From: Candidatus Woesebacteria bacterium RIFCSPLOWO2_01_FULL_39_61
Lineage (GTDB): Bacteria > Patescibacteriota > Microgenomatia > UBA8517
NCBI GenBank assembly: GCA_001793155.1
Contig: MGHI01000019.1
Location: forward strand, 1 to 32,734
Direction of reading: 5' to 3'
Length of the DNA stretch: 32,734 nucleotides
In this document: one piece after another, positions 23,743 to 30,600 of the stretch
Position numbering within the stretch: the first letter of the stretch is position 1
Layout: the number at the start of each line of letters is the position of its first letter
Translations under genes and position numbers: made by a program
Notes under the pieces: generated by a model
What the model was told of the DNA's origin: nothing
Seen by the model: only the letters and a program-made list of their open reading frames with translations
Databases searched by the model: none

Positions 23743-24432
23743 TTATTTTTCGGCAGGTTTTTCCTGACGGACTAATACATTTTCTTCTTTCGCTTTTTCC
23801 AAAGCTTTCAAAACCAGCTTTTCGTGTTCGTCCGCAGTTATTTCTTTTGCCAATACTCGTCTTGATACCTCTTCAACCATTTTCATTATCGATTCATCTA
23901 CCTGCTTTAATCTTTCAAGTTTATAGTTCTCGACTTCTACCTCAGCTTTTTGATAAGTTTCCTTAACTGCCGCTTGAATTGATTTTTGGGCATTAAGAAG
24001 TTCTGTATCTACACCGGATGTAAATTTTTCTATTCTAACCATTACTTCCGACTTAACCTGATGGGGAATTGATGAAATCATCCTGACCGCCTCATCCTCT
24101 GCAAATTTTAAAGCTGCCTGATATTTATCTGCATAGGTATGCGTAGCTTTATTTATCTCTTCTAATAAGACGTTTTTTTGGTTCGCGGTAAATAGCTCCG
24201 CTTGCGTTATAACTTCTCCAGCCTTAACTCGGGCCTCTTCAATCATCGCTTTGGCTTTTTTCTGGGTTTCTTCCAGATCTTCCACCCCAGTACTTTTTTC
24301 TGCTATTTCTTTTGCATTTTGGTACCTTAAAAGTAGTCTGATATAAAGCACTACCAAAGCAATTGTTAGCAACGTAAATGCAACAATTACCAAGGACAAA
24401 ACATAAACCATTGTTGGGTCGTCGATACTCAT
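23743..24432 (-). CDS. atpF: ATP synthase b subunit (peripheral stalk)
   Basis: 229 residues, longer than typical b (about 160). One N-terminal membrane helix (about 8-35, YVLSLVIVAFTLLTIALVVLY) is followed by a charged, alanine-rich amphipathic coiled coil running almost to the end (AKAMIEEARVKAGEVITQAEL and onward). It ends with a Lys/Glu-rich tail, the layout of subunit b. This shows that a membrane anchor for F1 is present even though no a subunit is found in the window. gpmI ends 9 nt upstream. Confidence 0.85.
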   Translation of the reverse strand: MSIDDPTMVYVLSLVIVAFTLLTIALVVLYIRLLLRYQNAKEIAEKSTGVEDLEETQKKAKAMIEEARVKAGEVITQAELFTANQKNVLLEEINKATHTYADKYQAALKFAEDEAVRMISSIPHQVKSEVMVRIEKFTSGVDTELLNAQKSIQAAVKETYQKAEVEVENYKLERLKQVDESIMKMVEEVSRRVLAKEITADEHEKLVLKALEKAKEENVLVRQEKPAEK

Positions 24433-24441
24433 TTCAGATAA

Positions 24442-26154
24442 TTAATTCATAACTGATTTATTTGTAATATTACCTATTGCAGCAAGCAGGTTTTTTCCGG
24501 TCATCACCTCTGGTTTTTGTATCCCAATTAAGGCTAATATTGTTGGAGCAACATCACTCAAAGCACCCTTTGCTATGCTAATCCCCTTTTCCTTAAGAGA
24601 ATTATTTATAATTATCAATGGCACGGGATTATTTGAATGATCTGTATTAACGGATCCTTTAGAGGTGGTAAAAAAGTAAGACGAGCTCGGAAAAGTTAAT
24701 AACTCCTCTGCATTCCCATGATCAGCTGTCACAAAAACGGTTCCGTCAACTCCTAAAACTACCGATACTAATTCCGCCAGGTATCTATCTACAAATTCTA
24801 TAGCTCTGATCGTAGCTTTTAAATTTCCGCTGTGTGCAACCATATCGGGATTAGCGATATTGATTACAAAAAAATGGTATTCGTCTTTGTTTAACTCGTC
24901 TTTAAATGCCTTAGTAAGGCTCGGAAGCGACATCTCGGGTTTCTGATCATATGTAGCAACTTTCAGCGAACTGACAATATGATCATCTTCCCCGGCCACC
25001 TTCTCTTCTTTCAGACCGTTAAAGTAATATTTAACAAACCTTTCTTTCTCGCTTTCACCCATATGCATTTGTCTCAAGCCACTATTCGCCAATACCTCAG
25101 ATATAGTATTAAGAACGACTTCGGGACCGAATGCCACGCCGGAAACCGGCAATCCTTTTTGATATTCGGTCATAGTTACAAAAAATAAATTTTTAAGCAC
25201 TTTGCTCCTTTGAAAGGTTTTACCAACTTCCAGTTCTCCTAATTTTTTATTAGTTTCAGGATCATAGCCAAAGTCAAAAGATTTTAGATTCTCAAAATCC
25301 GGCATGATGAAAGCCATAGTAAGTTGTTTTGGACGATCAACCCTGAAGTTAAAAAAGACAATCGCGTCGTCATTATTAACTAGTCCCAAGGGACCATCTT
25401 TGCCGGCTATAAGAGTAGGCTCAATAAATTCATCGGTCTGGCCTCTTAAATATGCGTTTTTAACCGCATCCAAAGCTGTAAAGGTTTGAATTGCATGAGA
25501 AGAAACCAACGCGTTGTAGGCCTTCTCCGTTCTATCCCACCTGCGATCCCTATCCATTGCATAATATCTCCCAGTAATAGAAGCAATTTTACCGATTTTT
25601 ATTGCTTCAAGATATCTTTCAAGACCTTCCACTATCTCAAGACCCTGTTTTGGAGGCGAATCACGCCCATCGGTAAAAAGGTGAAGATATACTTTCTCTA
25701 AACTTTCTTTCTTACAAAACTGCAGCAGTGCGTATAAATGCGACATCGAAGAATGAACGTGTCCTGATCCAATCAAACCTAAAATGTGGAAGCCGGAGTT
25801 GTATTTTTTAACATGGGTTGCGGCAGATAGCAAAACTTTATTATCGAAAAAATAGCCCTTCTCTATTTGAACATCTATTCTTTTAAGATCCTGCAAAATT
25901 ACCCTTCCCGCACCGAGGGTCAAATGTCCCACTTCGGTATTACCGACTTCATTTGCGGGTAACCCTACGGACTCTCCCGAGGCTATCAATTCTGTATTGG
26001 GGAAGTTTTTAAGATACGCACGGTAGTTCGGAGTATTAGCTAATGTTATTGCATTACCTTCCGACGGAGGAGCCAAACCAAACCCGTCCAATATTACTAA
26101 AACAACAGGTTTAATTTTCTTATCTCTGTTTCCGAAAAAAGGCAGGTTAAACAT
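24442..26154 (-). CDS. gpmI: 2,3-bisphosphoglycerate-independent phosphoglycerate mutase
   Basis: 570 residues (about 510 is usual). Alkaline-phosphatase superfamily enzyme that interconverts 3- and 2-phosphoglycerate with Mn2+. Motifs: VVLVILDGFG (Asp23), GNTEVGHLTLGAGR (71-84), FTDGRDSPP, ITGRYYAMDRDRRWDRT, AHSGN, TADHGNAEEL and TDHSNNPVPLI. The nucleophile position, Ser in the family motif GNSEVGH, is Thr73 here. Extra length lies near 270-420. It sits inside the ATP synthase cluster between the c-like fusion gene (1 nt) and atpF (9 nt), so glycolytic and ATP synthase genes are probably co-transcribed. Confidence 0.95.
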   Translation of the reverse strand: MFNLPFFGNRDKKIKPVVLVILDGFGLAPPSEGNAITLANTPNYRAYLKNFPNTELIASGESVGLPANEVGNTEVGHLTLGAGRVILQDLKRIDVQIEKGYFFDNKVLLSAATHVKKYNSGFHILGLIGSGHVHSSMSHLYALLQFCKKESLEKVYLHLFTDGRDSPPKQGLEIVEGLERYLEAIKIGKIASITGRYYAMDRDRRWDRTEKAYNALVSSHAIQTFTALDAVKNAYLRGQTDEFIEPTLIAGKDGPLGLVNNDDAIVFFNFRVDRPKQLTMAFIMPDFENLKSFDFGYDPETNKKLGELEVGKTFQRSKVLKNLFFVTMTEYQKGLPVSGVAFGPEVVLNTISEVLANSGLRQMHMGESEKERFVKYYFNGLKEEKVAGEDDHIVSSLKVATYDQKPEMSLPSLTKAFKDELNKDEYHFFVINIANPDMVAHSGNLKATIRAIEFVDRYLAELVSVVLGVDGTVFVTADHGNAEELLTFPSSSYFFTTSKGSVNTDHSNNPVPLIIINNSLKEKGISIAKGALSDVAPTILALIGIQKPEVMTGKNLLAAIGNITNKSVMN

Positions 26155-26155
26155 A

Positions 26156-26938
26156 TTACAATATTAATATCAAGTAGGCTATGGCTAAGCCTACAAGGAC
26201 AATTACGATAGTTAAAACAATATTCATAAACACGGTTAGCTGTATTACCCTCTTGGCTAACGGATTTCTTCCAACTGCCTCGATACCGGCACGCGACGAC
26301 CTTCCAAAATAGATCATTCCCAACGTAAATGAAATCAAAACCATTAAAACCGCAAGAATATATCTTAATGATTCGAGCGGTTCAAACAACGGAACTGCAA
26401 GCCCACGGCGAATAAATTGCAGAAGATTAGATCCAGGTCCTGTTAGACCGGACGCCGGATGGATATTAAGAGTAACTTGTATATTACCTATATCTCCAGG
26501 GTTATCTGCCGAATAGCCTTGCATCGCGATGCCTAATACATAACCATTCTTCCGGGCTTTTTGGCCTACACCCGGTGTCTCTGATGAGCTTATAAAGTCT
26601 CCCTCCTCTATGTTTCCACCTATTGTATTTACCCTGACTGTTGCAATTCCTGTCGTTAATACTAGGGTCGAATTTTTTAGTTCAGTGTCTTCTATCTCTA
26701 CCGTGACGTCTTTGGTTGATACACCGTACATCGAAGGGTCATATTCGCCTATACATGCGGTAAATCCTTCGGGATAGGAACATATAATACTTCCCACCGC
26801 AATTCCTGAATCTTTTAAGGGTATAGATATACCTATGCCTGAAGAGTTCACTTGTGCAAAAGTTATTGATCGACCCGATATCCAAATTAAAATAAATAGT
26901 ATAATCACAGATAGTTTTTTAACTAGTAATTTTCTCAT
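26156..26938 (-). CDS. Secreted-domain protein ending in a c-subunit-like membrane hairpin
   Basis: 260 residues, first gene of the ATP synthase cluster. A signal peptide (about 7-28, ending TFAQ) precedes an extracytoplasmic beta-rich domain (30-160; VNTIGGNIEEGDFISSSETPG and KNGYVLGIAMQGY resemble segments seen in large surface and S74-type proteins). Two membrane helices follow (192-211 and 231-259), joined by GIEAVGRNPLAKR. That loop resembles the polar loop of ATP synthase subunit c (GALEAIGRNPEA-type, RNP at 224-226), and IQ after it also aligns. The proton-binding Glu/Asp expected 18 residues after the Pro is Ile244, so it could not act as an ordinary c subunit. Alternatives are a regulatory or structural Fo component, or chance resemblance in an unrelated protein. 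Confidence 0.6.
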   Translation of the reverse strand: MRKLLVKKLSVIILFILIWISGRSITFAQVNSSGIGISIPLKDSGIAVGSIICSYPEGFTACIGEYDPSMYGVSTKDVTVEIEDTELKNSTLVLTTGIATVRVNTIGGNIEEGDFISSSETPGVGQKARKNGYVLGIAMQGYSADNPGDIGNIQVTLNIHPASGLTGPGSNLLQFIRRGLAVPLFEPLESLRYILAVLMVLISFTLGMIYFGRSSRAGIEAVGRNPLAKRVIQLTVFMNIVLTIVIVLVGLAIAYLILIL

Positions 26939-27639
26939 ATAACTTTATACTTTAAACAATTAAAGTATTTATATTTATTCTTATTAGATAATAACATCGT
27001 AAAATGTTATTTAACAAAATGCAATAGCCTCTAATCTATGCATTTACTATACTCGTGAAAAGATTTCAAAATGTACATATTTTTAAAATGGCTAAGTTAT
27101 TTCACGGTTAATTTTAACTACCTTCTATAGTATATCGATATACGGTATTCGCAAAAGATTATTAATTATTCCTAAAAATTAGATCATTTTCTAAATTCTT
27201 CTTTTGTTAAAATTGTATTTTCAAGGCTGAAGCTAGGATTTGTATTTAAAGATGGTTTTAGAATCCTACCATATATATTCCGCATATTCTCCGCCATAAA
27301 CGGTTTTAAATTTATTTGCCCTCATTATCGTCGCGGTAAATATGTAGCTATTCCTTAATTTCAAAAGTACATTAATAGCAAGATATTTCAGTGTTAATTT
27401 CTTTGGACCTACATTACCGGTTTCTTTAACCCTAAGTTATGTTGTTTTCTATAAGTTCCTAGATATTTTTCTTCATTAAAATTTTTTACTATTTTTTTAC
27501 CACTAATCTACTAACATAAAGAGGCTTGACAGAAGTATTAATAAATGTCTTAATTAATGTGGACATTATTATTCATAATGTCTAGTTTTATAGATTGATT
27601 TTTAAACTATCATAAATTTCAAAACGCTACTTGCCCAAT
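26939..27639. other. AT-rich divergent intergenic region
   Basis: About 700 bp between the ATP synthase cluster and the giant surface-protein gene. No credible gene is visible: frames are short and lack ribosome sites. It must hold promoters for both transcription units. A TTGACA box and a set of AATGTC/GACATT half-sites lie near its right end (27526-27582). No GC hairpins. Confidence 0.65.
27526..27582 (+). promoter_or_regulatory. Candidate promoter and operator of the giant MerR-fusion gene
   Basis: A consensus -35 TTGACA (27526-27531) is followed after 19 nt by TAATTA (27551-27556), a poor -10 but with the long spacer typical of MerR-regulated promoters. Around it are half-sites AATGTC (27544-27549), GACATTAT (27562-27569) and ATAATGTC (27575-27582). 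The last two form an 8-bp dyad with a 5-nt spacer. Autoregulation by the encoded HTH is inference. Confidence 0.35.
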
Positions 27640-30600
27640 ATGCCCACTAAAAAAGAATCGCTTTTATCAATAAACCAAGCCTCAAAGTCATTAAGTGTTA
27701 CTGAAAAAACATTAAGACGTTGGGAGGCTAAAGGCTTTCTAATTCCAATCAGAACCTCCGGAGGTCACCGTCGATATTACTCCTCGCAGATCGAAAATAT
27801 CAAAAGGAAAAAGGGTAAAAAGAGAATCACTAAAAATTTGATCGCAAAGACTTGGATTGATGATTCTGAAATTATTACCGCATATAAAACGCAACTACTG
27901 CGATCTGATACTAAAAAGCTACAAGAAAAAATTACCAATAAAGCAATTCAAAAAGAACCTTTACTCACTCCACTCCAAACCAAAACTGTTCTTGAAGATA
28001 TATATAAATTTACTCCAAAGATTTATAAAAAAATTCTTTGGGTATATCTATCGACCTTTATGCTTTTAATTTCTGTTTATTTTAGTTCAAGACACCTTCC
28101 GGAAATCAGATCTAAATATAAAATCGCCGATTATGCAGTTAGGAAAACTATGCAAGTTCTTCCTTTTATCGGTAATAATATGCAAAATAATAATGATTTT
28201 ATATCGGATCAAGATAACCTTGAAACTAAACCTACATCTACCGTTCTGGCCGCTACCTCATTTAATAATGTTTCTTTTAAAGTAAATGTAGAAAGTTTTT
28301 TCGCTGAAGATTCAAACTTCTCGGGTAATATTGCAGCGAACGGCGGAAGTATAACAACAAGTTCTGATAGTTTTGATTTAGTGAATTTAAACGCCACTAC
28401 CTTAAATATCGGAGGCGCGGCATCAACGGTTTCTATTGGAGCAACAACAGGAACAACATCAGTAAATAATATTCTCAACGTAGTTGGAAACATAATTACA
28501 ACCCCTGGCGATCTGACTTTGGATGCAGGAGGAGGGGCAGTATCTGTGGGAACAGGAACTCCTGAAATAATTGATCTGGCGGATGACGATCTTTATATCA
28601 CAGGAGATCTTGAATTAGATGGATCATTAGTAGTCGGCAGTGATTCTGTAAATGATTTAACAGGAACGGGTCTTCAGGTTTCCGGTGGTGCACTACAAAC
28701 TACATTAGGAACAACAATAGAATCATCAGAAATAACAGATTCTACAATATTAGAAGTAGATCTTAACGCATCAAACTCTGCCTCTAACGGTCAATTTTTG
28801 ACTTACAACTCATCTACGGGTGGATTTACCTGGACAAACTCATCCGGGAGTTTATGGACTGATTCCGGCACAATTACATATTTGACAGAAACCGGTGACG
28901 ACTTGGCTGTTGGCGGAACCGACTCAAGCTCTTCCTTTTTTCTTGATGTTTCAAGCGGAAACCTAAGTATCACCGGGGATTTAGCTGTAAACGGAGATGA
29001 TATAACATCCGACTCAAATTTAACCATAAATGCGCTGGGATATGTACGCGTAGGAGATACTTCAACTCCCGTTTCCGCAACGGGTGATGATGATCTTTTT
29101 GTCGAATCCGACCTTGAAGTTGATGGTGTTATATATATTGACAATCAGTTTGTTATAAATACGGACACGTTTTCCGACTTAACAGGAGACGGACTCCAGG
29201 TTTCCTCAGGTGTACTGACTTTGAGACTGGATACGACTGCAGCTGATGGTGCGACCACAACTTCTGTATCTGGATTGGAGCTTGTCGGCGGAGAGCTTTC
29301 ATTAGTCAGGGGTTGTGCTGCCGATCAGATATTAAAATGGGATGATAGCAACTTCGAGTGGGATTGTGCAGCTGATGCCGGCGGGGGAACAAATTATTGG
29401 CAATTAAATGGTAATGTCCTAGCTCCCGGAAATGATGCGCTGGTCACCGACCAACTTATTTTAGGGGGTGGAACTTCGACAGATTTCTACTTTGAAGTTT
29501 CTGGTTCCAGAACCGGCAAAGCCCTGGTTGCCTTGACGGAAACCGGTGACCAGGACATCCTCGTTGCCTCTTCATCCGCAACAACCAATGTCTTCAGGTT
29601 AACAAGGACAGGAAATGTCATGGCAGCTGATCTGACCCTTGGCTTAAACGATACAACAGCTACGATTACAACTGCCGATACCGATGAGGACTTGACAATT
29701 AACCCAAATGGTGCGGGTGACATTTACTTCCATGGGTCAACATACAATCTTTCAGATACGGGTGACCTGACTCTCGGGGGAAGGATTACTTTTGAAAACA
29801 GCGAATTTATTGACAATGAAACTGAAGGCTCAATCGTCTTTAACGACTCAGGCGGTAATACTTTGACTTTTGATTTAGACGCGACAAATCCCACCTTAAA
29901 CTCTTCAACAGGAACGCTGGTCATTGATGATATTTTAACGGTAACCGGCACCGGTTCATTCCAGGGAAATACCATAGGACTAAACAATGACGCATTCGCC
30001 AATAACTTAATCGGTGTTGCTGCAGCAGGAGGAACGGCCGGTGAAGATCTTTACTGGGGAGACAAGCTTGTGTGTGATGCCGACCAGACAAACTGCGGCT
30101 GGCTGGCTGTGGTTTCCAATAATGATCTCTGGCAACTTAATTCTAAAGTTTTATCCCCCGGCAACACAACTTGGGATCTGGCGGTCGGAGGGACTGCAAC
30201 AAGTAGTGCTCTCTTTAATATTCAAGGTTTAACCGGTAAAGCAATCGTAACCCCCAATACCACCGGAACTTATCTTGATTTTGATCTTGAAACCGAGTGG
30301 ACTGGAGGGAATTTAATAAGCGCTAATTGGGATTCGCCTACTACCCAAGTTGGTTCTCTTTCTTTAATCAACCTTGATTTTTCTAATCTGACTTCTGTTG
30401 CAGGTAGTCCTACTTACGGCATCTATATAAACGATCTTGCCGCACAAACATCCGGGACTGAATATGCAATTTTCCAGGAAGGAGGACAATGGGATTTCGG
30501 TGGCTATTTTGAAGACGATTTAGCAACACTAAATAATCTTTACGTAGGCCAGACAACTGAAACTATCAACAATACTGGGTTTGTAATCAATGGTGATGAT

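Noticed and set aside
27857-28069. Plus-strand frame of 70 codons within the giant gene
   Set aside because: It overlaps the MerR-HTH frame in another register and lacks a start signal; the longer frame has recognisable domains.
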